From positions 2,218,501-2,282,500 of the forward strand of contig NZ_JACJUO010000001.1 of the NCBI RefSeq assembly GCF_014397025.1: DNA of 64,000 bases, written 5' to 3'. The stretch comes from Ochrobactrum sp. Marseille-Q0166 (GTDB lineage Bacteria > Pseudomonadota > Alphaproteobacteria > Rhizobiales > Rhizobiaceae). A model generated the notes under the pieces. The model was not told the DNA's origin. It ran no database searches and worked only from the letters and a program-made list of their open reading frames with translations. Positions 56,589 through 64,000 of this stretch are shown here, piece by piece. The position numbers were made by a program, and so were the translations under genes. Every line of letters starts with the position of its first letter. The stretch's first letter is position 1.

Positions 56589-57919
56589 TTCCCTTCGCTC
56601 CGTGCGAGGACCGGACGGAATTCTTCCGTCGCGCGTTTCATTTCAGTTTCTGCATCTGCACCATTCAACAGATTGGTGAGGCCAACACCGATGATGTCGC
56701 GGAATTCCGTAACAGGCACGATGACCGGCAGGCAAAGCTGGCTGATCGGCGCGGACTGCGAGAGCGCTTCCACCCAACCTTCCGGCATGGTGACGCCCTT
56801 GCGCACCGCTTCGTCGTCAATGATCGACTTGCGGAACGGGACACCCGAACCCGACTGCAAAAGCCGCGCACCCATTTCCTTGGAAATGGCCCATTGGCAA
56901 TAAAGATATGCGGCTTCCTTGTTCTTGGAAGCTTCGGTCACACCGATGCCGTCGCCTGTCGTCGGTGCCGCCTGTGCATTCGGGCCTGCGGGCATGACGC
57001 CATAACCAACCTTGCCGACAACGCGCGACTTGTTCGGATCTTCAAGCGGCGGTGCAAAGCCGATACCGTCGAGCCACATGCCGACGCGCCCTTGCAGGAA
57101 ATTTGACTGGCATTCTGCCCAGTTAAAACCAGCAACGCCAGGAGGTGCTGATTTGGTCATCAGACGCTGATAAAGCTTGGCCGCTTCGATACCTTCCGGT
57201 GAATCCGTCTGGACATTGCCATCACCATCGACCGACTGCTTGCCATAGCCAAGCATGAGGCTGGTGAATACCGGCGCATTGGCATTCTTCATGCCGCGTG
57301 CAACGAAACCATAGGTTCTTGTCGACGGATCGGTCAGGGCTTCAGCGGTTGTAACCAGTTCTTCAAAGGTCTTCGGGAATTCAAGGCCCTTCTCCGCAAA
57401 GAGGTCCTTATTATAATAGATGATCCAGTAATCGACCGAGAATGGCAGCGCACCAAAGCGGCCATTGGCATCCTTCGCGAAAGTCAGACCAGCGCTTGCA
57501 AAATCATCTTCTGTAAGCGACGCATCGGTCAGCGTCGGGTCTTTCAAAAATGGGTTGAGATCGGCGAGCCAGCCGCCTTTTTCAAACTGCCGCTTCTGAA
57601 CGTGATAGCTGATGTGGATGACGTCGAAACTCGGACGCCCCGAAGTCAACTCGATAACGGCCTTCTGGCGTTGCTGCTGTTCCGGCATCTGCTCGGAATT
57701 GACCTTGATACCGGTGAGGTCTTCGAATTCCTTCTGGTGTTTCTGAAGGAGTTCGCCACGCGGACTTTTGATCAGGTTCACTTCAAGCGTTGTGCCTGCA
57801 TATTTTTTCCAGTCAACACCTGACTGGGCAAAAGACGGCGTGAAACCCGTGATACCGGAAGCAGCGATTGCTGCCGTTCCAGCCATGAACTGGCGGCGTG
57901 TCGGATGAAATAGTTTCAT
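56585..57919 (-). CDS. Sugar-binding periplasmic protein
   Basis: 444 residues; twin-arginine-like signal (TRRQFMAGTAAIAASGITG). Family-1 solute-binding features: DVIHISYHVQKRQFEKGGWLADLNPFL, DYWIIYYNKDLFAEKGLEFPKTFEEL. Binds a sugar or sugar derivative for the following permeases; ligand unknown. Confidence 0.9.
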   Translation of the reverse strand: MKLFHPTRRQFMAGTAAIAASGITGFTPSFAQSGVDWKKYAGTTLEVNLIKSPRGELLQKHQKEFEDLTGIKVNSEQMPEQQQRQKAVIELTSGRPSFDVIHISYHVQKRQFEKGGWLADLNPFLKDPTLTDASLTEDDFASAGLTFAKDANGRFGALPFSVDYWIIYYNKDLFAEKGLEFPKTFEELVTTAEALTDPSTRTYGFVARGMKNANAPVFTSLMLGYGKQSVDGDGNVQTDSPEGIEAAKLYQRLMTKSAPPGVAGFNWAECQSNFLQGRVGMWLDGIGFAPPLEDPNKSRVVGKVGYGVMPAGPNAQAAPTTGDGIGVTEASKNKEAAYLYCQWAISKEMGARLLQSGSGVPFRKSIIDDEAVRKGVTMPEGWVEALSQSAPISQLCLPVIVPVTEFRDIIGVGLTNLLNGADAETEMKRATEEFRPVLARSEGK

Positions 57920-57979
57920 TGTTTACTCCTCCCCTAATGTGTTTTCAGCCAGGCGACTCCTCTCGCCCAACCATCATAC

Positions 57980-58648
57980 TCATATATGCAAAGCCAGCTT
58001 CCGTGCGTTGTTGATGTGAACGGCGATGGCATCCATCGCAGTCTGCGGATCGCGTGTCTCAATGGCGCTCAACACGGTCAAATGCTCCTGCATGACCGGG
58101 ATCACGCGTCCAGTGATACGAAAGCGTTCCTGATTGATCAGGCGCATCTTGATCGTGTTGGTCTGATAGGCACGCCAAATGATTTCATTGCCGAGCGAGC
58201 CAACAATCGTATCATGCAGGCTCCAGTCGATATTCTGCGCCTTTTTTTCAAGTTCCGGCGTTTCGCCTTCCTTCATTGCGCGATTGAGCGTGTCTTCATG
58301 TTCAGCACGCAGCGAACGCAGCAAATCATCAGACGCAGACTGGCAGAAAATTGCCACGGACTCTTTCTCTATGAAAAGGCGAAATTGAAAGGCTTCGCGG
58401 ATCAAATTGAGATCAATATGGGCGATCTGCAGTCCGCGCTGCGGCACGGTCTTGATCAGACCTTCCGTTTCCAGACGCGGAATGAGTTCGCGGATCGCGC
58501 CGAGCGGCAAGCCCGTCATGGCGACAAGCTGCCGCTGCGAAACGAACTGGCCCGGATGAAAATCACGCGCCAGCAAATGCTCGGTGAAGCTCTGATAAGC
58601 TTTGTCGCGCAATTTTACCGGTTCGTTGTGATCGTCTGCCAAAGCCAT
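57980..58648 (-). CDS. GntR/FadR-family regulator of the sugar operon
   Basis: 222 residues. N-terminal winged helix (RDKAYQSFTEHLLARDFHPGQFVSQRQLVAMTGLPLGAIRELIPRLETEGLI; key LPLGAIRELI) and a C-terminal FCD-type all-helix domain (LRAEHEDTLN, HDTIVGSLGNEIIWRAY, HLTVLSAIETRDPQTAMDAI). Such proteins sense sugar acids or other small carboxylates. It lies inside the operon and likely binds the palindrome at 59726. Confidence 0.88.
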   Translation of the reverse strand: MALADDHNEPVKLRDKAYQSFTEHLLARDFHPGQFVSQRQLVAMTGLPLGAIRELIPRLETEGLIKTVPQRGLQIAHIDLNLIREAFQFRLFIEKESVAIFCQSASDDLLRSLRAEHEDTLNRAMKEGETPELEKKAQNIDWSLHDTIVGSLGNEIIWRAYQTNTIKMRLINQERFRITGRVIPVMQEHLTVLSAIETRDPQTAMDAIAVHINNARKLALHI

Positions 58649-58695
58649 TCCTTTTGTTTGTTATCAACGCTTATGAAGACATTAGAACGCTTTTC

Positions 58696-58714
58696 AATCT
58701 GATTTCATCAGATT
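58696..58714. repeat. Dyad between DapA-like and GntR genes
   Basis: AATCTGAT-N3-ATCAGATT, perfect eight-base arms, 48 bases upstream of the GntR start. May be a regulator site or mRNA hairpin; no T-run on the minus strand. Confidence 0.4.
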
Positions 58715-58782
58715 CAGCTCTCGAATGATTTTTTCCACGCGCATCTTGTCTGAAAACCGCTCCACACTTAACAGGATGCGCT

Positions 58783-59685
58783 TTAAGCCGCTTTTGCCAT
58801 ATGCAAACGGTCGAATACACCGCCAATTGCATCGAAGTCCGCATCATTGAGCGAAACCAGAGGTGCACGGACACGACGCCACTCCCCGTCACCCGTATGA
58901 CGGGCGACCATCGCCTTGACCGCTGGCGTTACCGGATAGTTCAACAATTGCTGAACGGCGCCAACCAGCTCATGATCATCCTGCCCTTCATTGATCATGC
59001 GTAGAAGGCGATCCGGGAACAGATTGGCCATACCGGAAATCGCACCCTTTCCGCCAAGCCGCACACCGGCTGCGAGATCACGCTCATCGCCGATCAGGAT
59101 CGCAATGTCCTTGTGGGCTGCAAGCAGCTTCTCCGTATAGGACCAATTGCCGGAGGAATCTTTCACGCCGGTGATGACGCCACCAAAGGCATCTCGCAGA
59201 CGGGTGATGAGATCGACCGATAATTCAACCGCCGTCACCGACGGGATATTGTAAAGAATGATGCTGCGCGCATTGTCGCCCAAACCTTTGAGAACCGCCG
59301 AGAACCAGTTGAACAGGCCCTCATCTGACAGGTTTTTGAAATAGGAAGGAGGCGCCAGAAGAATGGCCTTGCAACCGCGACGCAGCGCATCAGCGGATTG
59401 AAGCACGGCATCCGCAACCGAATTTTCCATGACGCCGACAACAATATTTGCAGCCGGAAAACCATCCGCGATGAAAGCATCAAGCAGCGCCGTGCGTTCT
59501 GCGTCGGCAATCGACGAACCTTCGCCAGTGGTGCCAAACAAAGTGATGCTGGAGCAGCCATTATCAAGGCGCGTGCGTGCGTGCTTCAGCGCACGGCTGA
59601 CATCGATTTTGCCATCGGCATCGAATGGCGTGGTAAGTGCCGCAGAGAGGCCAAAGCGCTCCTGCCCTGAATGATGATGTGCCAA
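58783..59685 (-). CDS. DapA-family lyase/aldolase
   Basis: About 300 residues from TTG 59683-59685 (GGAGG eight bases upstream), in frame with MCQL at 59724 which lies in the operator region. Class-I aldolase family of N-acetylneuraminate lyase and 2-keto-3-deoxy sugar acid aldolases: GLSAALTTPFDADGKIDV, LFGTTGEGSSI, IILYNIPSVT (catalytic Tyr), GVITGVKDSSGN (Schiff-base Lys). Context with kinase and AKR suggests sugar-acid cleavage, not lysine synthesis. Confidence 0.85.
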   Translation of the reverse strand: MAHHHSGQERFGLSAALTTPFDADGKIDVSRALKHARTRLDNGCSSITLFGTTGEGSSIADAERTALLDAFIADGFPAANIVVGVMENSVADAVLQSADALRRGCKAILLAPPSYFKNLSDEGLFNWFSAVLKGLGDNARSIILYNIPSVTAVELSVDLITRLRDAFGGVITGVKDSSGNWSYTEKLLAAHKDIAILIGDERDLAAGVRLGGKGAISGMANLFPDRLLRMINEGQDDHELVGAVQQLLNYPVTPAVKAMVARHTGDGEWRRVRAPLVSLNDADFDAIGGVFDRLHMAKAA

Positions 59686-59725
59686 AACTGGCTCCTCCCA
59701 AGTTTGAACTGTAAGTTGGCACATG

Positions 59726-59737
59726 CTAACATGTTAG
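59726..59737. promoter_or_regulatory. GntR-type operator
   Basis: CTAACATGTTAG is a perfect 12-base palindrome 41 bases before the DapA-like start, in the gap after the kinase gene. Good candidate for the FCD-GntR protein. Confidence 0.6.
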
Positions 59738-59788
59738 TAAATAGTCAATTCGGGTTCAGGACGTGGTCGCACGATTTTGGGAGGAGTT

Positions 59789-60715
59789 TTACAGCTTATC
59801 GGCCGGAACAACGCCAGTTTCGATGAAAGAAAGAACTTGCTGATAGTCTGGCGAACCGGCGCGACCGCCAAAGCGTGCGCATTTGATGGCAGCAGCAGCA
59901 TTGGCAAAACGGATGACCTCTGTCATCTCTCTGCCTTCCACAAGACCATGCGCAAAGGCGCCATGGAAGACATCGCCCGCGGCCAGCGTATCCACTGCAT
60001 CGACTTTGAAGCCCGCTACATGGAAGACCGGCTTGCCCGCGCCTTCCGTCCAATAGCAGCCATCTGCGCCAGCCGTGACAGACGTGAACACATTATAACG
60101 ATTGCTTAAAATGCGGACACATTCAGGCAAATCCCGCGTTCCCGCAACACTGATTGCAGCCGGTTCTGAGGCAACAATATGCGTTGCCAGCGGCAGCAAG
60201 GTTTCCAGCAGTTCGACAGGTGCGGTATCGGCATCCAATATTGCCGGAATACCGGAATCGCGGGCTGCACGCAGTGCAGTTTCAGCCGCCCATGGCCAGC
60301 GCACATCCGTCATCACAGCCGCATAGACTCCGGCTTCGATCGGCGGAATCTGGTCCGACGGGCTTGCAAGCGCACGATCATAAAACGGTACGATGATACG
60401 TTCACCATTCGCATCAACAAGAATTGAGGAAAATGCTGTTCGCGCACCTTCCAGCCGACGGATATAGGCACAATCTATGCCTTCGGCTTCAAGCTCTGCA
60501 ACAGCGCGATCCCCCACCGGATCAATCCCCGCAGAAGCCCACAGCGCCACATCGCCGCCAAGCCTGGCAATGGCGGCGGCAGCACTCGAAGCCATACCAG
60601 CGGCGATTTCGACAGCTTCACGCGGCAGATACTTGCCTGCCGTTTGAGGCAGCACATCAAGGCGAAAAATGGTGTCCATGGTGAGGGCACCAACGCAGAG
60701 AATTTTGGATGTCAT
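59789..60715 (-). CDS. PfkB-family sugar kinase
   Basis: 308 residues. Ribokinase fold: MTSKILCVGALTMDTIFRLD, AAIARLGGDVALWASAGIDPVGDRAV and the catalytic DTLAAGDVFHGAFAHGL (Asp base in AAGDVFHG). Phosphorylates a sugar or keto-deoxy acid. Starts two bases after the AKR stop, so cotranscribed. Confidence 0.9.
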   Translation of the reverse strand: MTSKILCVGALTMDTIFRLDVLPQTAGKYLPREAVEIAAGMASSAAAAIARLGGDVALWASAGIDPVGDRAVAELEAEGIDCAYIRRLEGARTAFSSILVDANGERIIVPFYDRALASPSDQIPPIEAGVYAAVMTDVRWPWAAETALRAARDSGIPAILDADTAPVELLETLLPLATHIVASEPAAISVAGTRDLPECVRILSNRYNVFTSVTAGADGCYWTEGAGKPVFHVAGFKVDAVDTLAAGDVFHGAFAHGLVEGREMTEVIRFANAAAAIKCARFGGRAGSPDYQQVLSFIETGVVPADKL

Positions 60716-60717
60716 GA

Positions 60718-61746
60718 TTAGGAAATGAGACCTTCCGAGCGAAGTGTCGTCCAGAATTCGTCCGGTATCGACTGCTCGAACCAGACAACATTCTGCCTGA
60801 CCTGTTCCGGCGAACGGACCCCAATCAGGATGGAGCTGACGGCCTCATGCATCATCGGGAACTGCATGGCGGCAGCGGCAAGCGGCACATGATACACATC
60901 GCAAATATCATGCAGACGGTCAGTACGTGCAATGATTTCAGCAGGCGCATCCGCATAATCGAATTTCTGCTCGCCACCGCGCGGTGCCGCCAGAATGCCG
61001 GAGTTGAACACTCCCGCAATCACCAGCGCCATGCCACGCTTCTGCGCCAGCGGCAGAAACTCTTTTTCCGAAACCTGATCGAGAAGCGAATAGCGGCCAG
61101 CCAGAAGCGAACAATCGAGGTCGGCTTCTTCAAGGGCATCGCGAATGACCTGCCATTCATTCACGCCAAGACCAAAACCTTTGATATTGCCAGCGTCGCG
61201 CAACTCAGTCAGTGCGCGGAAACCGCCGCCTTTGGTCAGGGCGTTCCAGTAAAACTCATGACGGTCAGCATGGGTGACGCGGCCAATGTCATGGACATAG
61301 AGCAGATCGATTTCGGGGAAGCCAAGACGCTGCTGGCTGTCATCGAAGCTGCGCATGACAGCATCATAGCTGTAATCAAAGACCTCACGGAAATTGAGCC
61401 CATTGTGCCAGCCAGAATCGAGCGGATTTTTTGGCGGCGATGGCGGCAGCGTGCGACCAGCGCGCTCATTGGTCATCAGGCGACCGACCTTGGTGGAGAC
61501 AATTGCACGCTCGTTCTTTTCACGCAGCAAATCGCCGAGCAGATGCTCGCTGCGACCAAGACCATACATGGGGGCACTGTCGAAATAGCGGATACCACTG
61601 TCCCAACCGGCTTCCAGCAAAGCGTCAGCATCAGCGCGGGAAACAGGCGCATAAAGCCCGCCTAAAGGTGCAGTTCCCAGACCAAGCGCTGTTACGGACA
61701 GACCGGTTCGGCCAAGTGTGCGCCTATCAGTTACCTTAAGCTGCAT
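60718..61746 (-). CDS. Aldo/keto reductase, aldose-dehydrogenase type
   Basis: About 342 residues from MQLKVTDRRTLGRTG (GGAGG eight bases upstream; ATG 61752 also possible). AKR catalytic residues: FDSAPMYGLGRSEHLLG (Asp/Tyr), VSTKVGRL (Lys), LLYVHDIG (His). Resembles L-fucose/D-threo-aldose 1-dehydrogenases and pyridoxal dehydrogenases. First gene of the sugar operon. Confidence 0.85.
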   Translation of the reverse strand: MQLKVTDRRTLGRTGLSVTALGLGTAPLGGLYAPVSRADADALLEAGWDSGIRYFDSAPMYGLGRSEHLLGDLLREKNERAIVSTKVGRLMTNERAGRTLPPSPPKNPLDSGWHNGLNFREVFDYSYDAVMRSFDDSQQRLGFPEIDLLYVHDIGRVTHADRHEFYWNALTKGGGFRALTELRDAGNIKGFGLGVNEWQVIRDALEEADLDCSLLAGRYSLLDQVSEKEFLPLAQKRGMALVIAGVFNSGILAAPRGGEQKFDYADAPAEIIARTDRLHDICDVYHVPLAAAAMQFPMMHEAVSSILIGVRSPEQVRQNVVWFEQSIPDEFWTTLRSEGLIS

Positions 61747-61866
61747 AACCATCTCCTCCAGAGCCCATACGTGGCGCCTTAAGGGCGCGCACCGACTGAT
61801 AAGAGGAAGCGAATAAATGCGCAAACGAAAAACCTATTCATCTGCGAATAAGCGCTTGCAGTCCGG

Positions 61867-62256
61867 TTAAGAGAACCGTGCTTGAATGCTTTGCGAAAGC
61901 AGCGCAACAGGGCGTGACTGATCACCCGCCGCAACCCAAATCAGTTCTTCAATTTCACTCGACGCCGCGGGTATCTGCCCTTCCCTCAAAGTGAGATGGA
62001 ACAGCTCCGCTTCGACGATCGAATCGACTTCATTGGCGGCAGGCGCCGACATGCGTGCGGCATAGCGCAACTGGCTTTCATCGACCAGAATGCCAAGCTC
62101 TTCCTCTATTTCGCGGATAAGGGCTTTTGCGGGCTGCTCGCCTGCATCGATCTTGCCACCGGGCTGAAAAAAAATCTCGCTGCCGCGCTTGCGCACAAGG
62201 AGGAAACGGCCCGCTTCATCGCGGACAATGGCTGCTGCAATAAGAATCGTATTCAT
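61867..62256 (-). CDS. NUDIX hydrolase
   Basis: 129 residues. The Nudix box runs through GKIDAGEQPAKALIREIEEELG (G-x5-E-x7-REUxEE-xGU; here REIEEELG). It splits a nucleoside-diphosphate-type bond. Its ATG overlaps the rutR stop, so it is cotranscribed with that regulator; the link to pyrimidine breakdown is not known. Confidence 0.9.
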   Translation of the reverse strand: MNTILIAAAIVRDEAGRFLLVRKRGSEIFFQPGGKIDAGEQPAKALIREIEEELGILVDESQLRYAARMSAPAANEVDSIVEAELFHLTLREGQIPAASSEIEELIWVAAGDQSRPVALLSQSIQARFS

Positions 62257-62933
62257 GATGTCGGAACATCGTCGCGAATACGGATGCCGTCAAGCAAAAG
62301 AGCGCTTATCGACTTTACCGTTTGCGCATAGAAATCTGGTGCTTCAGCGCGCGCGCCAAGAAGTGCGGATACCTGCACCGCGAAATCGGCATAGTGTTGC
62401 GTCACAGCCCAGATGGTGAAAATCAAGTGATAGGGGTCAATAGGCGCCAGCCGCTTCTGATCAATCCAATGCTGAATAACTGCCGCCTTCTCATCAACCA
62501 GCTCCCGCAGATGACCATTCAGGAATTCCGACATGGCCGGAGCGCCATGCAGAATTTCATTGGCAAACAATCGCGATGCTTCCGGCTTCCTGACCGAAAC
62601 CTCAAGCTTAACCGCAATATAGCGGCGCAGCTCTTCAAGAGGATCCCCATCCGGATCAATATTCTCGAATGGCTCCATCCAAGCCACCATCGTGTCCTGA
62701 AGCACGGTCACGTAGATATTTTGCTTTCGCGGGAAATAATAGAGAATGTTAGGCTTCGACATACCCGCCTTCTCGGCAATCTGGTCAATCGTTGCGCCAC
62801 GAAACCCGTAAGCTGAAAAAACTTCCAGTGCAGCGTCAAGAATAAGCTTACGATTGATGCTCTGGATTCGCGTTGAGCCCTCTGTCTTTTCAAGAGGCTC
62901 GCTTTCCGTAATAGGTTCCGCATCTGTGACCAT
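62253..62933 (-). CDS. rutR: RutR-type TetR regulator of pyrimidine catabolism
   Basis: 226 residues. Close to E. coli RutR by eye: QIAEKAGMSKPNILYYFPRKQNIYVTVL, PEASRLFANEILHGAP, RLAPIDPYHLIFTIWAVTQHYADFA. RutR binds uracil or thymine and releases its DNA. It is divergent from the amidohydrolase gene and an almost consensus RutR box lies between. Confidence 0.9.
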   Translation of the reverse strand: MVTDAEPITESEPLEKTEGSTRIQSINRKLILDAALEVFSAYGFRGATIDQIAEKAGMSKPNILYYFPRKQNIYVTVLQDTMVAWMEPFENIDPDGDPLEELRRYIAVKLEVSVRKPEASRLFANEILHGAPAMSEFLNGHLRELVDEKAAVIQHWIDQKRLAPIDPYHLIFTIWAVTQHYADFAVQVSALLGARAEAPDFYAQTVKSISALLLDGIRIRDDVPTS

Positions 62934-62971
62934 TTAGCACCTTCTTGTAAGGCAAAATTTCTTAAAACCGC

Positions 62972-63021
62972 TTGACCAGTGCCGAACGCTCTTCTAGCCT
63001 GCATTTTGACCAACTAGTCAA
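62972..63021. promoter_or_regulatory. RutR box and extra half-site
   Basis: TTGACCAACTAGTCAA at 63006-63021 differs at one position from TTGACCA-N2-TGGTCAA. A further TTGACCA half lies at 62972-62978, nearer rutR. Confidence 0.75.
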
Positions 63022-63144
63022 GTTTTTGCAAATACGGCAAGAAGATTGAGGCCAGAGAGCCGGGTCGCGGGAACAACATAACATGCGAAGCGCTGGCAGC
63101 AATGCCGCTGTTATTGCATGCTTGCAAATGTGGAGGCAGAGCAT

Positions 63145-64000
63145 ATGGTGCTCTCCAGTAATCTCAAGGTCAATGGCGACAGGCTGTGGGACAGCCTTAT
63201 GGATATGGCCAAGATTGGCCCCGGTCTGCGTGGTGGCAATAATCGTCAGACGCTGACCGATGAAGATGCCGAAGGCCGCCAGCTTTTTCAGAAATGGTGC
63301 GAACAGGCCGGACTGTCGATGACCGTCGACACGATGGGCAACATGTTCTTTCTGCGCGCCGGCGAAGATGCGGATGCCGATCCGGTCTATATGGGCAGTC
63401 ATCTCGACACGCAGCCGACAGGCGGCAAATATGACGGCGTTCTTGGTGTGCTGGGCGGACTTGAAGTCATGCGCACATTGAACGACACAAACATCAAGAC
63501 AAAGCGCCCGATTGTCGTGGTCAACTGGACCAATGAAGAAGGCACGCGGTTTGCACCTGCAATGCTCGCTTCCGGCGTCTTCGCGGGAGAGCTTGAGCAG
63601 GACTGGGCCTATGAGCGCACGGACGCCAAAGGCAAGAAATTCATCGACGAGCTGGAGCGTATTGGCTGGAAGGGTGACGAGCCGGTTGGCAAGCGCAAAA
63701 TCCATTCGATGTTCGAACTCCACATCGAACAGGGCCCGATCCTGGAGATTGAAAACAAGGATATTGGCGTTGTCACCCATGGTCAGGGACTATGGTGGTT
63801 GCAGGTTACGCTGACCGGCAAAGAAGCGCATACCGGCTCGACGCCGATGAAGATGCGCAGGAATGCCAGCCTTGGCTTGGGCAAGCTGTTGCAGCTCGTC
63901 AACGAAATTGCGATGGACTATCAGCCTGATGCTGTAGGTGGCGTAGGCCATATCGAAGTCTCGCCAAACTCCCGTAATGTGCTGCCGGGCCAAATCGTTT
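63145..64000 (+). CDS. N-carbamoyl-amino-acid amidohydrolase (beta-ureidopropionase type), 3' end cut
   Basis: 285 codons from ATG 63145 (GGAGG eight bases upstream) run open to the window edge. M20/M28-type dinuclear-metal hydrolase: YMGSHLDTQPTGGKYDGVLGVLGGLE, VVNWTNEEGTRF, LHIEQGPILE and GKEAHTGSTPM. The family includes N-carbamoyl-beta-alanine, N-carbamoyl-L-amino acid and allantoate hydrolases; the RutR box supports the third step of reductive pyrimidine breakdown. C-terminus is outside the window. Confidence 0.9.
   Translation, partial: MVLSSNLKVNGDRLWDSLMDMAKIGPGLRGGNNRQTLTDEDAEGRQLFQKWCEQAGLSMTVDTMGNMFFLRAGEDADADPVYMGSHLDTQPTGGKYDGVLGVLGGLEVMRTLNDTNIKTKRPIVVVNWTNEEGTRFAPAMLASGVFAGELEQDWAYERTDAKGKKFIDELERIGWKGDEPVGKRKIHSMFELHIEQGPILEIENKDIGVVTHGQGLWWLQVTLTGKEAHTGSTPMKMRRNASLGLGKLLQLVNEIAMDYQPDAVGGVGHIEVSPNSRNVLPGQIV

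Noticed and set aside
1..64000. CRISPR arrays, IS elements, tRNA or rRNA genes
   Set aside because: No spaced direct repeats, transposase genes with terminal repeats, or cloverleaf segments were recognised by eye; short or degenerate ones could have been missed.

Overview
The window looks like chromosomal DNA of an alphaproteobacterium of the Rhizobiales, most probably Brucellaceae (Brucella/Ochrobactrum group). The grounds are: 5-aminolevulinate synthase under a FixK/FNR-type box, a long-form dCTP deaminase, the GcrA cell-cycle regulator, a SAM-II riboswitch before metZ, an hslO-argF-argD block, a DUF1127 mini-protein, a BepR/BepDE-like RND pump and RutR-type control of reductive pyrimidine breakdown. 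Family assignments come from reading motifs; no database search was run.

Layout. 1-8.9 kb: 5' part of panC, a lipoprotein hydrolase, a dioxygenase-esterase fusion, a small RNA with three CUCCUCCC-loop hairpins (minus strand), lrgAB with a divergent LysR regulator, a DUF1127 mini-protein, and a surface-glycan trio (GT29-like, GT25-like, polysaccharide deacetylase). 9-13.4 kb: hemA, an aminotransferase, mscL and proline iminopeptidase. 13.6-17.8 kb: a LuxR-type response regulator facing a very large transporter-like hybrid histidine kinase. 17.9-25.5 kb: periplasmic coiled-coil protein, DUF952-pyrD, MATE pump, ridA/tetR, CAP-domain protein, a small membrane protein, a GlxA-type regulator and dcd. 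25.7-34.7 kb: SAM-II riboswitch-metZ, apaG, hslO, argF, argD, a structured intergenic region, gcrA, phoR-like kinase and ppk2. 34.6-43.5 kb: GT2 glycosyltransferase, AT-rich spacers, an orphan solute-binding protein, a 54-residue membrane peptide, and an RND pump with its TetR regulator. 43.7-50.7 kb: fadD, a phosphatase, a deacylase, pgi, coxG-like and EamA genes. 50.9-64 kb: pyrimidine catabolism (preT-preA, and at the far end rutR-nudix and an N-carbamoyl amidohydrolase cut by the window), interrupted by an opposite-strand sugar operon (AKR, PfkB kinase, DapA-like lyase, GntR regulator, four-gene ABC importer).

How parts work together. preTA and the terminal amidohydrolase belong to the reductive uracil/thymine route, and RutR-box-like palindromes sit before both. 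hslO, argF and argD are closely spaced and may be cotranscribed; the argD leader has a promoter followed at once by an intrinsic terminator. The most interesting unexplained items are the three-hairpin sRNA, the about 150-nt foldable segment between argD and gcrA, the sensor kinase/regulator pair, the sialyltransferase-like gene, and the sugar operon of unknown substrate.
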